A DNA stretch of 64,000 nucleotides, taken from assembly GCA_024643555.1 (NCBI GenBank), contig JAHEMQ010000117.1, positions 1-64,000 of the forward strand, read 5' to 3'. This DNA comes from Crocinitomicaceae bacterium. Lineage in GTDB: Bacteria > Bacteroidota > Bacteroidia > Flavobacteriales_D > Crocinitomicaceae. The position numbers and the translations under genes are program-made. Shown in pieces: positions 1-9,914 of the stretch; position 1 is the first letter of the stretch; the number at the start of each line of letters is the position of its first letter. The notes below the pieces were generated by a model, which was not told where the DNA came from, did not search any database, and saw only the letters and a list, made by a program, of their open reading frames with translations.

Positions 1-2668
1 CTGAATCTATCGGTGTGAGATCACCTTTGTTCTCGTAGCGATAAACGACCCAACTTGCGGTATCTGCAGCATTTCCAGAAGCATTTGCCGTGTAATCTCT
101 GAAACGACATTCAAAGTAACCACTAGCCAAGTTCAATGGATCCACTACTTTGATATTGATTGGACCACGTCCATAATCATAGGTTGGATTCGCCATGTAT
201 CCTTGCTCCATGATCGTTTTCTCAGATTCCGCCGTTAATTCCAAGGAACGATTTCCATTTCCGTATCCATCCAAACGTGTAATCAATGGTGAAGATCCGT
301 AGGAAATCATTTGTGCCGTTCCGTCTGCTTCTGGCATTGGATTGTGTGGGATGGCAGAAACTGGACTAATTGCCGTTCCATCATAGCTCAAACGAGAAGA
401 GATATAAGGAATTTTTTGTCCATCCAACAATAATGGATCATTTGGATTATATTCTTTAAACTGGTTGAAAGCATATGCAACCGCTACATAGTAATATGTT
501 TTGTGATTCACCAATTGGCGAGCACCTTGAGCAAAAGCATCTTCCTTAATTTGGAATGTATGTTGAATTCCTGCATTTGCACCTTTCACTTTTTCAACTG
601 GCACAGAGAATCCTAAGGCCTCATCGTACACAAAGTTGATGATACGAGCAATGTTATTTTTCTTATCACATTGAGCAACTAAGCGCGCTTTATCTGCATC
701 AGCGATATCCGCAATGGAGACATCTTCTGATTTCAATTGGAAGATTTGGTAACCCTCGAAACGGTAGAATCTGTCAACATTCGGGTCTGGGATGTTTACT
801 TCATCTTTTTCTTCATATTTCTCCTGATAGTTGTTCGATGAAGAAGGGTTTTCCAACATCAAAATCAACTCATTCTCTAATTCTTGAATGGTTAATTTCG
901 GCGCATCTGGAGGAGATAAAATTTTGAAACATGCGTCAAACAATGCCTGAGCTTTTGTATCGGCACGTTTCATCGCATCGACAGAAGCCATTAATCCACC
1001 TTCACTGCTTCTTCCATAAACGATACCAACTGTAATGTTATTCGTTGCACCCGGACGCAAAGTAAATGGTCCAGCGGATTGCACAAATCGTCTATCTCCT
1101 GGAGGGTTGTTATTTGTTGACTCATCCCAACCAGCAGGATATTGACCTGTCATATCTTGACCACCAGTTGACCATGAAAGTGGATCTGAAGTTCCTGGGA
1201 ACATATAATCACTCAATACAGTACCTTGATTTCCAAGTCCACCATAGTACATTTCTGCACCATTCGCCCATTTTCCTTCCATGAATCGGTAGTATTCTGC
1301 TGCAGGACCTGGGTCATTGTATGGGTAGGCTGAAGTGGATGTATAGTAAGTAAATCGACGCATACCAAAGCGCTCGTTATCGATGATACCATCAGAATAA
1401 CCAATACCTATTCCTTTATATACAATTCCACCATTTGCTAATGCATCTACAACGGTAGGTACTACTTCAGTTTGGGTTACTTCGTCAAAGTAAGGACCTG
1501 GATTATCGATTCCATCAGCATCTTGGTACGGTCCTTCGAAGAAGTCACATCCGATTGCAGGAGGATTCTCTCCATAACCTAATTTACCACCATCACTTTG
1601 GTCATTTAAATCTCCATTGTACATGTAACCAAGTCCACGAGAAACGTCACAACCCGCATAGTCATCGGCGTAGTTTCCAACGTCTGCATCCAAGTATTGG
1701 GCAAAATAAGTGTTGTAAAGTGTTTGAGTTCCACGGTTGATTAACTCGTAGTTATAGAATGTCATGCGGTTTACTTCATCATTTGTTGCAAATGAGAAAG
1801 CCTGAGCACGAATCTCCATTCCAATAGGATCACCACTTGTTTCCGTGTGAATGTTTCCTTTGTCGTTAAATACCCACCAGTGCGTTTCATCACCATAAAG
1901 TGAAACACGACGGTCTACGCCACATTCGATATCATCACGACCTAAAATATCGTCATACCAAGGGTGGTCTCCGTTATCTGGATTATAAGATCCATCCCCA
2001 TCTCTATCATAAAATGGTGCTAACCAATAATCTTGTCCACGAGAAACATCACCATGAGCTGGCCACCCATAGATGCGATTCATCTCATCGTTCGTCAGCG
2101 CTTGAACATCATTACAGCCTTCAGTTGCCACACCATGTCCACATTCCCACCAGATATTGAAGCGAATGACTTCAGCTTTGCGAATTGTATAGAATTTATC
2201 GTAAGCGATACATTGATCTGGGTCAATATTAGCCTCGCCAAAATCGCGCGTTACTCCAGCACCTAGTGGATTTCCCGGGTCAAAATCTCCTGTACCAGGT
2301 GTAGCTGTTAACGGACCAGGCCAAAAGTCATTTCCATTTCGGTAACGTAGGGCCGCCAATTTAAGCTGGCCATTCACATCTGTACCACCCATCCAAAGGG
2401 CTCCGGCAAAAATCGCATAACGCTTACTTCCTTTCGGCACCTCGTAAGCGGCTACTCCAGCAGCACGATTTTGGAACATACTTCCACCCTGCTCAATTAA
2501 CGCTTTCACGTCATTGAACTCCATGTATAATTTTGCCGTTGCAGGACTACAATTCGCCCCTTTTGGTTTTGGGTTCGGCTTATCCATTTTGTCATTCGGA
2601 CCTAAATAAGCCAATGCGTTAAACACTAATGTAACCCCAAAAAACGTTGCAAATAATTGCTTTTTCAT
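1..2668 (-). CDS. Large secreted surface protein, 3' part outside window (partial)
   Basis: The ORF track misses this because the gene runs off the left edge. Reading the complement from ATG at 2668 gives 889 uninterrupted codons to position 2. The N-terminus (MKKQLFATFFGVTLVFNALA) is a signal peptide. The mature part is rich in aromatic residues, Gly and Asp, with short motifs such as FAGALWMGG (~residue 85) and an EF-hand-like acidic loop DRDGDG near residue 218. It follows the TonB-dependent receptor by 21 bp on the same strand, so the two are probably one operon. I recognise the general look of Bacteroidota proteins of this kind, which usually end in a T9SS sorting domain, but the C-terminus is not visible. 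No enzyme motif was recognised. A surface-exposed partner of the receptor is inference. Confidence 0.8.
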   Translation of the reverse strand, partial: MKKQLFATFFGVTLVFNALAYLGPNDKMDKPNPKPKGANCSPATAKLYMEFNDVKALIEQGGSMFQNRAAGVAAYEVPKGSKRYAIFAGALWMGGTDVNGQLKLAALRYRNGNDFWPGPLTATPGTGDFDPGNPLGAGVTRDFGEANIDPDQCIAYDKFYTIRKAEVIRFNIWWECGHGVATEGCNDVQALTNDEMNRIYGWPAHGDVSRGQDYWLAPFYDRDGDGSYNPDNGDHPWYDDILGRDDIECGVDRRVSLYGDETHWWVFNDKGNIHTETSGDPIGMEIRAQAFSFATNDEVNRMTFYNYELINRGTQTLYNTYFAQYLDADVGNYADDYAGCDVSRGLGYMYNGDLNDQSDGGKLGYGENPPAIGCDFFEGPYQDADGIDNPGPYFDEVTQTEVVPTVVDALANGGIVYKGIGIGYSDGIIDNERFGMRRFTYYTSTSAYPYNDPGPAAEYYRFMEGKWANGAEMYYGGLGNQGTVLSDYMFPGTSDPLSWSTGGQDMTGQYPAGWDESTNNNPPGDRRFVQSAGPFTLRPGATNNITVGIVYGRSSEGGLMASVDAMKRADTKAQALFDACFKILSPPDAPKLTIQELENELILMLENPSSSNNYQEKYEEKDEVNIPDPNVDRFYRFEGYQIFQLKSEDVSIADIADADKARLVAQCDKKNNIARIINFVYDEALGFSVPVEKVKGANAGIQHTFQIKEDAFAQGARQLVNHKTYYYVAVAYAFNQFKEYNPNDPLLLDGQKIPYISSRLSYDGTAISPVSAIPHNPMPEADGTAQMISYGSSPLITRLDGYGNGNRSLELTAESEKTIMEQGYMANPTYDYGRGPINIKVVDPLNLASGYFECRFRDYTANASGNAADTASWVVYRYENKGDLTPIDS

Positions 2669-2689
2669 ATCTATACGTTTATTGCTTTC

Positions 2690-5600
2690 TTAAAAATCAA
2701 ATTTCACTCCTAAACGGATGGTTCTAGGAGAACTAATATTAAATGGATTTTGAATCTTCATCATGTAATAATCACGGAAAGACTGCTCATCTGTTTGGTT
2801 TTGAATCGATGTTTGGCTCGAAGCAGCTGCTAAGTATCCATCATCATTCCAGTTTCCAGTTGCACGGTATACATTTAATTTGTTGAATTGATTAAACATA
2901 TTCGTTACACGCACATACACATTCAAGAAAGCAACTTTCTTTTTGTTGTCTTTGTTTCCATATTGTAGGTTGAATGTTTTATCCAACTGCATATCCAAAC
3001 GGTAAGACCAAGGCAAACGTGAACCATTCAAGGTACCATTAATACCCGCGTTCAAGTTACCGATTCCCTCATCTGTAATAAACGTTTGAGAAGAATAAGG
3101 AGACCCTGAATAGAAGTTAGAGAAAATGTTCAATCCTGTATTTTCAAGTATTTTAGATTTTCCAATTACTGGACCATTGTAGTCTTTTCCTTCACCATAA
3201 CGGTAATCAAAAGTCACTGCAAATGCATGACGTTGATCATAGCTATAAGGGAAAATGTTACGTAAGTTTGGTAAACCTGCATTGACTAAAGCTCCCATTG
3301 AAGTCGCATCAGACCCTGTACCATCAGCAAACTGTAAGGTATAGTTCGCTGTCATACGGATATTTCCTGTTTGTCTTAAGTCGTAAGCGATTGTCATACC
3401 TTTTACTGTTCCAAAATCTCTATTTCCATACGTTTTGTACGTTGCTGGATATGCTTGGAAAATATTCACCAACTGTACATTATTACGTTGTTCACGGTAG
3501 AACGCAGAAATTTTAACAGAGGAGGTGCGCGTTAACACTTGTTGGAAACCTAATTCGTAATCAACCGTTTTTTCTGGTTTCAAATTCGCATTGTTAATCA
3601 CTGCGTTACGAGATTGGATGTATTGGTATTCGTACGGGTCAAAACGGTATCCTGAAGTTGGTCGTTTCGTTAAGATGTCGTAGTGAGCAAAGAACGATGC
3701 CTCCTCCGAAATAGGGAATGAGAATGCCACACGAGGCATTACATTTACTTGTGCTTTGTAATCTGCAAAAGCATCTGCTGTTGGAGAAGTTAAAGATGGA
3801 TCTTGTAACCAAGGAGCAATTCCGTTCGGACCTTCAACTAACTTCGGATCCTCGATTGGAGTACCAGCAGCGTTGAACCAAGTCATTCCAGTTCTAAATC
3901 CTTTGATTTCAGTTGGATTCTTCACATCGTTCACGTAAACGATATTGTCATCTGCCATACCATTTGGCAAGTTCACCCATGCATATTGGTTAGGATCACT
4001 TTCTTTCAATGCGCGAACTTCTTTTACTGTTTTTGCGTTGTAGAATAAATATTGATCTTTCAATACGGGTTGATTCGCATCAAATACATCCACACGTACA
4101 CCAACGTTGAATACGATGTCATTAAATGCAAATTTATCCATAATGTATCCAGCCATGTAAATTGGTTGGAATGCCCCTACGAATCTTTTGTAGTTATGAT
4201 TTTGGTCAAATTCGTTGAAGTATTTATTGATGTCCGTGTTTCCTTTTACCTTCTTACCTGTATGGTCAAAACCGTAATAAGAAACGAACGAGTTCCCACT
4301 GTTTAATAATTCATCCGGAGAGAACATGTCATATTGGAATAAATTCGGGTCGTAACTATCGATATCGACAAAGTCATCCCCTGCTACATTTATACCTAAC
4401 TTCTTTCTCAAGTTATAATCGAAGAAGGATTGGTTGTCATTATTTAACTGTCCACCGTATTCGCCTGTTCCACTAGTGTAAGCGTAACCTGAATTTAATC
4501 GGTCGTAAGTAATCGCTTTAAATGATCCTGAATCAGATACTACCCCACTGTTCATGTCTAATTCCTTAATATGGAAGTTTGTCAATTGTCGTGCTATCGA
4601 CCAAATTCCTGTAGGACCAAAATCACCACTTGACCAACCACGGTCAACTCGTTGTTCGTATTCGAAACCTAGGGAAATACTGTGGTCTCCAATAATTACT
4701 GATCCAGCACCAGTTACACGGAACTGATCATTCTCGAAACGTCCGAATCCATTATAAGGTGCTCCGATATTACTCCAAATTCCATAAACGCTTTGAGGAG
4801 CATCCCCATTTCTTAATGCATTTCCAGCATTGATTTGCGTTAAGTTTTCAAAGTGTCCAAATGGTGAACCTTCGTAAATGTTAAAGTATTGTGTAGTGAT
4901 TGCTGCCAATGCTGCATTTGTTTCAGACGGAGTAAAATCTACTTGAACATCTTTGAATCCATCATGCACATACATTTGAGTCGCATCATTAAATGTGTAA
5001 GATGGACGACGTGTTGTTACAAATTTACCTACGTAACCGTAGTTAAATAAATTGAATTGGTGTTTAGGATCGTATGACTCACTGAATGATTTCGAGTAAT
5101 CCACCATTAAACTGTACAATGCCGATTTAATTTTTGAGCTACTTCCTTCGCGTTCGTTGTTAAAACGTTGCGTCAAACGTCCAAATACACGGTAATCATA
5201 TGATTTGCTGTATCCAAAATTGGTAAAATTCAATAGTGATCCACTGTAAGAATAACTACTTCCTGTATTGTAGTTCATGGATGCACCAAACTGCAAGTTG
5301 ACAGATGGCCCGGTATTTACATCAATTTTCGCTTGTCCAGAATAAACTGTATTTCGTGCGTTCATTCTCCATGCCACTTTTTCGAAATCACTTTCTCGAA
5401 GGAATAAAGCATTGTGGAAAGTTCCGAATCCTGTTGAGTTTGGTCTTAATGGATTCGCTAACAATTCATCGCGCACCTCTTTTTTAACTCGGTATCCACC
5501 ACCAGCAAGAGGTCGACCATCCAATTGGTCCGTCATGTTTGCTGAAATCAAGAATCCCAATCTTGGTTTTGTTTTCTTTCCTGTTGAATCACGTTGCATC

Positions 5601-6442
5601 CATAATGGACCAGACAACATCCCTTCTACCAGGTTATAACCATATTTATCCAATCCGAAAACTTTTCCGTCGTATCCATTTGGATCTGCTCCTTTAAAAT
5701 AAAGACCGGAAGATACACCTTCAATTGAACCAAAATAAACAGCAGATGGACCTCGCGTTGTAATGGAGATGATACCACCAGTAACGTCACCGTAGTTAGC
5801 CGGCACACCACCCGTAATCACGGACACTTCTTCTAGAGCTGATTTAGGAATGTTTGCAGACCCCCTTACTTTGATTCCATCGATGTAGTAATATGTACCG
5901 TCAGAACGTGAACCGCGAACGGAAATGGCGCCAGAGCCTTCATTTGAATTGACACCACCAACTGATCGTGCGACACCATCCGCTGAACGCACTGGCATTC
6001 TGCTGATGTCCTCACGTGTAACTGTCGCACCAGATGCACCACCATTTTTATCAATTAATGGCACTTTATAGATGATAACTTTTACCTCTTGCTCATCTTT
6101 GACTTTTTTCGCAAGAGTCAAATTATCCAAGAATGTAATACGATCTGGCGAGATTGAAACCCCTGTCATCACCGACATATTGTACCCGGAGATTGCGTTA
6201 GAAAAGTGCAAATCATAGGTTCCCGGAGGAATACCATTGATTTGGAATTTTCCTTGGATATCCGTTGAAGCACCACTTTTAATTTGGTCCCCTTGTTTCA
6301 ATAGAACTTTACAAAGCTCAATTGGCTGCCCTGTTGATTCGTCCTTAATTGTCCCTTTTAGGGTACCAAGACCCGATTGAGAGAATGCATAAGTGCTTGC
6401 GAACAAAACACTTAGTAACAATAACTTTAGTTTACCCACCAT
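2690..6442 (-). CDS. TonB-dependent outer-membrane receptor with N-terminal carboxypeptidase-like domain
   Basis: A 1250-residue outer-membrane transporter of the TonB/SusC-like superfamily. The track starts at 6571, but the extra 43 residues are charged and non-signal-like. The ATG at 6442 opens a clean signal peptide (MVGKLKLLLLSVLFASTYAFS) with Gln at +1, so I use that start. Next come a carboxypeptidase-regulatory-like beta domain (~25-105), a plug domain (~120-235, with VTREDISRMPVRSADG and YYIDGIKVRG) and a long beta-barrel ending in the typical aromatic C-terminus GVKFDF. It is upstream of and probably co-transcribed with the large surface protein at 1-2668. The substrate cannot be read from the sequence; there is no SusD homologue beside it, so a glycan-SusCD assignment is not supported. 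Confidence 0.93.
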   Translation of the reverse strand: MVGKLKLLLLSVLFASTYAFSQSGLGTLKGTIKDESTGQPIELCKVLLKQGDQIKSGASTDIQGKFQINGIPPGTYDLHFSNAISGYNMSVMTGVSISPDRITFLDNLTLAKKVKDEQEVKVIIYKVPLIDKNGGASGATVTREDISRMPVRSADGVARSVGGVNSNEGSGAISVRGSRSDGTYYYIDGIKVRGSANIPKSALEEVSVITGGVPANYGDVTGGIISITTRGPSAVYFGSIEGVSSGLYFKGADPNGYDGKVFGLDKYGYNLVEGMLSGPLWMQRDSTGKKTKPRLGFLISANMTDQLDGRPLAGGGYRVKKEVRDELLANPLRPNSTGFGTFHNALFLRESDFEKVAWRMNARNTVYSGQAKIDVNTGPSVNLQFGASMNYNTGSSYSYSGSLLNFTNFGYSKSYDYRVFGRLTQRFNNEREGSSSKIKSALYSLMVDYSKSFSESYDPKHQFNLFNYGYVGKFVTTRRPSYTFNDATQMYVHDGFKDVQVDFTPSETNAALAAITTQYFNIYEGSPFGHFENLTQINAGNALRNGDAPQSVYGIWSNIGAPYNGFGRFENDQFRVTGAGSVIIGDHSISLGFEYEQRVDRGWSSGDFGPTGIWSIARQLTNFHIKELDMNSGVVSDSGSFKAITYDRLNSGYAYTSGTGEYGGQLNNDNQSFFDYNLRKKLGINVAGDDFVDIDSYDPNLFQYDMFSPDELLNSGNSFVSYYGFDHTGKKVKGNTDINKYFNEFDQNHNYKRFVGAFQPIYMAGYIMDKFAFNDIVFNVGVRVDVFDANQPVLKDQYLFYNAKTVKEVRALKESDPNQYAWVNLPNGMADDNIVYVNDVKNPTEIKGFRTGMTWFNAAGTPIEDPKLVEGPNGIAPWLQDPSLTSPTADAFADYKAQVNVMPRVAFSFPISEEASFFAHYDILTKRPTSGYRFDPYEYQYIQSRNAVINNANLKPEKTVDYELGFQQVLTRTSSVKISAFYREQRNNVQLVNIFQAYPATYKTYGNRDFGTVKGMTIAYDLRQTGNIRMTANYTLQFADGTGSDATSMGALVNAGLPNLRNIFPYSYDQRHAFAVTFDYRYGEGKDYNGPVIGKSKILENTGLNIFSNFYSGSPYSSQTFITDEGIGNLNAGINGTLNGSRLPWSYRLDMQLDKTFNLQYGNKDNKKKVAFLNVYVRVTNMFNQFNKLNVYRATGNWNDDGYLAAASSQTSIQNQTDEQSFRDYYMMKIQNPFNISSPRTIRLGVKFDF

Positions 6443-6598
6443 AAGAATGCGTATAAATTTTACTATATCTCGTTTTTTAAAGATTGTAAATATAGAAAAA
6501 TCCATATTGATTTCCTTAAAAAAGCTAAAAAAAAGTAATTCGAAATTAATGTGCACCTTTGTCATGTTCATATTTAGGAAATATTAATTCTACATTAA

Positions 6599-7222
6599 AT
6601 GTCTTCGACTATTAACGTAATCCAATTAACAAATGAGGGGTGCTTGATTGTTTATGATAAAAAACACACCTTAAATTCCTATTCAGAGAAAGTGCTTTTC
6701 ATCGAGGAGACAACTAAATGGAACGAAATTCAGCACGAAGCAAGAAAAGTGGAATTTATTGGAATACGAACCTTGCGTAATTTCTGTGGAATTGATTCCG
6801 CCATTTTTTATTCCCCCTCAGGAAAACCAACTTTGGACCCTGCACTTCAAAAAGAGATTTCAATCAGTCATTCTCGTCATTTTTGTGCATTGGCCTATGG
6901 TGATTCTGAGCTTGGTTTGGACATTGAAGAAATCAATGAACGCATATTAAAGGTCCAATCTAAGTTTATTCATGAAAAAGAACGAAGTTTTTTTCGTGAA
7001 GACCTTGCCACCGTACTAACGAAGCTTTGGTGTATGAAAGAAGCGATGTTTAAATTGAACAATCGAAAAGGCATTGACTTCAAAACAGAAATGCTGGTAG
7101 AATCTAACGATGGGGACGTCTATTTTGGGAAAATGTTATGTGAAGACGGATGGAGAAAAACAAAAATGCACTGTTTTCAAGTGGACATGCTTATTTTTTG
7201 TCTTTGTACCTATTTCGACTAA
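6599..7222 (+). CDS. 4'-phosphopantetheinyl transferase superfamily protein
   Basis: Transfers 4'-phosphopantetheine from CoA to a serine of carrier proteins. At 207 residues it has Sfp-type size. The diagnostic motifs are visible: GKPTLDP (~76-82), ISISHS (~87-92), the metal-binding GLDIEEI (~106-112; D108, E110) and LWCMKEAMFK (~143-152, the WxxKEA/K motif). It is divergent from the receptor operon, about 150 bp apart, and its last four bases overlap the stop codon of convergent nadC. No synthase or carrier-protein gene is adjacent, so whether it serves fatty-acid ACP or a secondary pathway is not shown. Confidence 0.85.
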   Translation: MSSTINVIQLTNEGCLIVYDKKHTLNSYSEKVLFIEETTKWNEIQHEARKVEFIGIRTLRNFCGIDSAIFYSPSGKPTLDPALQKEISISHSRHFCALAYGDSELGLDIEEINERILKVQSKFIHEKERSFFREDLATVLTKLWCMKEAMFKLNNRKGIDFKTEMLVESNDGDVYFGKMLCEDGWRKTKMHCFQVDMLIFCLCTYFD

Positions 7223-8052
7223 AATTTGGCTTTTAAACTAAGATCCAAGGATTTCACGGAATGCGTTAATGCTCCCATCGAAATGAACTGAACACCAGTT
7301 TCCGCATATGGACGAATATTTTCAATTGTAATTCCGCCAGAAGCCTCTGTTTCGTATTCATCAGGAATCATTTTTAATGCTGTTTGAAGCTCCTCCGGAG
7401 TGAAATTGTCTAACATGATGCGATTTACTCCTCCTTGTCGCAGTACTTGTTCTAATTCCTCCATGGAGCGCACTTCAATTTCGATTTTCAATTGCTTTCC
7501 TGTTTCCGTTAAATATTGCTGTGTTTTTTGAATGGCCTGTTGAATTCCCCCGGCATAGTCAATGTGGTTATCCTTCAACATAATCATATCATACAATCCA
7601 AATCGATGGTTTTCGCCACCTCCTATTTTCACTGCCCATTTTTCTAAAAACCTCATCCCCGGAGTGGTTTTTCTTGTATCCAAGATGCGTGTCGAACATC
7701 CTTTAATTTTTTCAAGGACTGTTGCTGTTTGCGTGGCAATACCGCTCATGCGTTGCATGCAATTCAATACCAGTCGTTCCGTACTGAGTATTGTTCGAGA
7801 GGACCCGTGAACTTCGAATACGATGTCCCCTATTTCCACATGATCACCATCGACTTTATAGCACTCCATTTTGATATCGGGGTCCACTAATTGATAAATT
7901 CGTTTAGCAACATCCAAGCCAGCAAGAATTCCAGGCTCTTTTACCAAAAGTGAGGCTTTTCCTTGGGCACCTTCTGGAATACACGCAAGCGTTGAGTGAT
8001 CCCCGTCACCTAAATCTTCCTGTAAGGATTTTTGAATGAATTCATCTAACAT
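7219..8052 (-). CDS. nadC: Nicotinate-nucleotide pyrophosphorylase (carboxylating)
   Basis: Converts quinolinate and PRPP to nicotinate mononucleotide, CO2 and PPi in de novo NAD synthesis; cytoplasmic. 277 residues, the usual family length. The family signature is complete: RLVLNCMQRMSGIAT, LDTRKTTPGMR, the GGGENHR loop, MLKDNH, then EIEVRSMEEL, IMLDNF and ASGGIT along the barrel. ATG at 8052 lies 4 nt after a strong TATCTTTG element, so the mRNA is probably leaderless. It is divergent from uvrC with only 56 bp between the start codons. nadA and nadB are not in the window; nadD is, at 57.3 kb. Confidence 0.97.
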   Translation of the reverse strand: MLDEFIQKSLQEDLGDGDHSTLACIPEGAQGKASLLVKEPGILAGLDVAKRIYQLVDPDIKMECYKVDGDHVEIGDIVFEVHGSSRTILSTERLVLNCMQRMSGIATQTATVLEKIKGCSTRILDTRKTTPGMRFLEKWAVKIGGGENHRFGLYDMIMLKDNHIDYAGGIQQAIQKTQQYLTETGKQLKIEIEVRSMEELEQVLRQGGVNRIMLDNFTPEELQTALKMIPDEYETEASGGITIENIRPYAETGVQFISMGALTHSVKSLDLSLKAKF

Positions 8053-8056
8053 GCAA

Positions 8057-8087
8057 CAAAGATAGCATTGCTCATCTTCATCTGAAA
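8057..8087 (-). promoter_or_regulatory. nadC promoter (TTTC-N19-TATCTTTG), leaderless
   Basis: On the complement, TTTC is followed by 19 nt, then TATCTTTG, then 4 nt and the nadC ATG. This matches the Bacteroidota housekeeping consensus (-33 TTTG, -7 TAnnTTTG) with one mismatch in the -33 box. A start site a few bases after the -7 box would fall at or next to the start codon. Confidence 0.75.
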
Positions 8088-8108
8088 CATTGTGCTTAAT
8101 TTTATCTC

Positions 8109-9914
8109 ATGGAAAGCCATTCCTCCCTCGTTCTTGAAAAAATTAAGGTGCTGCCAAATGAAGCAGGAGTTTATCAGTTTTACAATCAAAAAGGAGAAGT
8201 CATTTACGTTGGAAAAGCAAAAAACTTATTTAAACGCGTTCACTCCTACTTCAAAGCTAATCATACGGAGGGAAAAACCCGCGCGTTAGTCAAAAACATT
8301 GCGGATATTAAGTTTACGGTTGTTTCCTCTGAATTGGATGCCTTGCTTTTGGAAAACAACTTGATTAAGTCTTATCGTCCTCGCTACAACATACTTCTCA
8401 AAGACGACAAAACCTATCCTTGGATTGTGGTTAAAAACGAGGATTTTCCAAGGGTATTCAGTACACGACGAAAGGTCAAAGATGGCTCGCGTTATTATGG
8501 TCCTTATCCCAATGGCCGCGTCATGCATACCTTATTGCAATTGATTCGTGAATTATTCACGTTGCGGACATGTCAACTGGACTTAAGTGATGAAAAAATC
8601 AGTCAAGGAAAACACAAGGTATGTTTGGAATACCACATAGGAAAATGTGCTGCCCCATGCGTAGGAAAACAGTCCAAAGTTGAGTATGCCGGCATGTTGG
8701 ACTCGATCGAATTACTCTTGCAAGGAAAGACATATGCACTGACCCAATCGCTCAAAAAACAGATGTTACTTTATGCAGAAAAATACGCATTTGAATCTGC
8801 TCAAAACATCAAAGAAATCATTGAGCAAATTGAAAAATACCAATCGAAATCAACCATTGTTTCTCCGACTGTTCAAGAAGTAGATGTGCTCACATTTGAG
8901 GCGGATGAAACGAACATTTATTTCAATTACTTAGTGGTACGAGAAGGGGCGATTGTGCACACGTATACTTCACATGTTGGCATCGGATTAACGGAGGATC
9001 AATCTCATATTTTTACGTATGTTCTCCCTCAACTGCGCATGAATTTTGAAAGTTCATCAAAGGAAGTTTTGATCAGTGAAAAAATGACCAGCGTTTTTCC
9101 GGATTTTATTTTTTCAAGTCCCCTAAGAGGGGATAAAAAAAAGTTGCTTGAACTTTCCTTGAACAACGTGAAGCATTATCGCTTACAACTACGAAAAAGG
9201 GAAATGAATCGCGTTTCAGAGCATGGTGGAATGGATGCGCTCATTGAATTACAACAGTCGTTAAATCTAACCGATTTACCACAGCATATTGAGTGTTTTG
9301 ACAATTCAAACCTTCAAGGAACAAATGCGGTTTCCTCCTGTGTGGTCTTTAAAAATGGTGTTCCAAGCAAAGCCGATTATCGACATTTTAACGTAAAAAC
9401 AGTGGTTGGACCCGACGATTTTAGCACCATGAAAGAAGTCGTATTTCGTCGCTATCATCGCTTGATTTCGGAAGAACAATCATTGCCTCAGTTGATTATC
9501 ATTGATGGTGGGAAAGGACAATTAAGTGCTGCCATGGAGTCCATTCATGAACTTGGCATTTCAGATCAAGTCAGTGTTTTTGGGCTTGCCAAGCGAATGG
9601 AGGAATTATTTCGTCCAAATCATTCCCAATCAATCTTATTAGATCGTCGATCGAAGGGGCTGAAATTAGTTCAACACATGCGGGATGAAGCGCATCGCTT
9701 CGGCATTACGCATCACCGAAATAAACGTAGTAAAAATTCCTTTGAAACAGAATTAGCTTCAGTGAAAGGAATTGGCGAAAAAACCTGGACACTTCTGCTA
9801 AAAGAATTTAAATCAGTTGAAAAAATAAAAGCCCTCACCAGCGAGGAATTGATAAAAAAAATAGGACAAGCGAAGGCGCTTATCCTATTTGATTATTTTC
9901 AATCCAATCGGTGA
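8109..9914 (+). CDS. uvrC: Excinuclease ABC subunit C
   Basis: Makes the dual incisions in UvrABC nucleotide excision repair. 601 residues. In order: N-terminal GIY-YIG nuclease (GVYQFYNQKGEVIYVGKAKNL, ~20-40), a Cys-containing segment (CLEYHIGKCAAPC, ~170-185), a UVR-type stretch (~200-235), the C-terminal RNase H-like nuclease (HIECFDNSN, ~395; IIDGGKGQL, ~462) and a terminal helix-hairpin-helix (VKGIGEKTW). The start ATG is 4 nt after TAATTTTA, one mismatch from a -7 element. The uvrC TGA abuts the stop codon of the convergent protease gene with no spacer. Confidence 0.97.
   Translation: MESHSSLVLEKIKVLPNEAGVYQFYNQKGEVIYVGKAKNLFKRVHSYFKANHTEGKTRALVKNIADIKFTVVSSELDALLLENNLIKSYRPRYNILLKDDKTYPWIVVKNEDFPRVFSTRRKVKDGSRYYGPYPNGRVMHTLLQLIRELFTLRTCQLDLSDEKISQGKHKVCLEYHIGKCAAPCVGKQSKVEYAGMLDSIELLLQGKTYALTQSLKKQMLLYAEKYAFESAQNIKEIIEQIEKYQSKSTIVSPTVQEVDVLTFEADETNIYFNYLVVREGAIVHTYTSHVGIGLTEDQSHIFTYVLPQLRMNFESSSKEVLISEKMTSVFPDFIFSSPLRGDKKKLLELSLNNVKHYRLQLRKREMNRVSEHGGMDALIELQQSLNLTDLPQHIECFDNSNLQGTNAVSSCVVFKNGVPSKADYRHFNVKTVVGPDDFSTMKEVVFRRYHRLISEEQSLPQLIIIDGGKGQLSAAMESIHELGISDQVSVFGLAKRMEELFRPNHSQSILLDRRSKGLKLVQHMRDEAHRFGITHHRNKRSKNSFETELASVKGIGEKTWTLLLKEFKSVEKIKALTSEELIKKIGQAKALILFDYFQSNR

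Noticed and set aside
6443-6571. Longer start (6571) for the TonB receptor given by the track
   Set aside because: The extra 43 residues lack signal-peptide character; ATG at 6442 opens a clean signal peptide with a canonical cleavage site.
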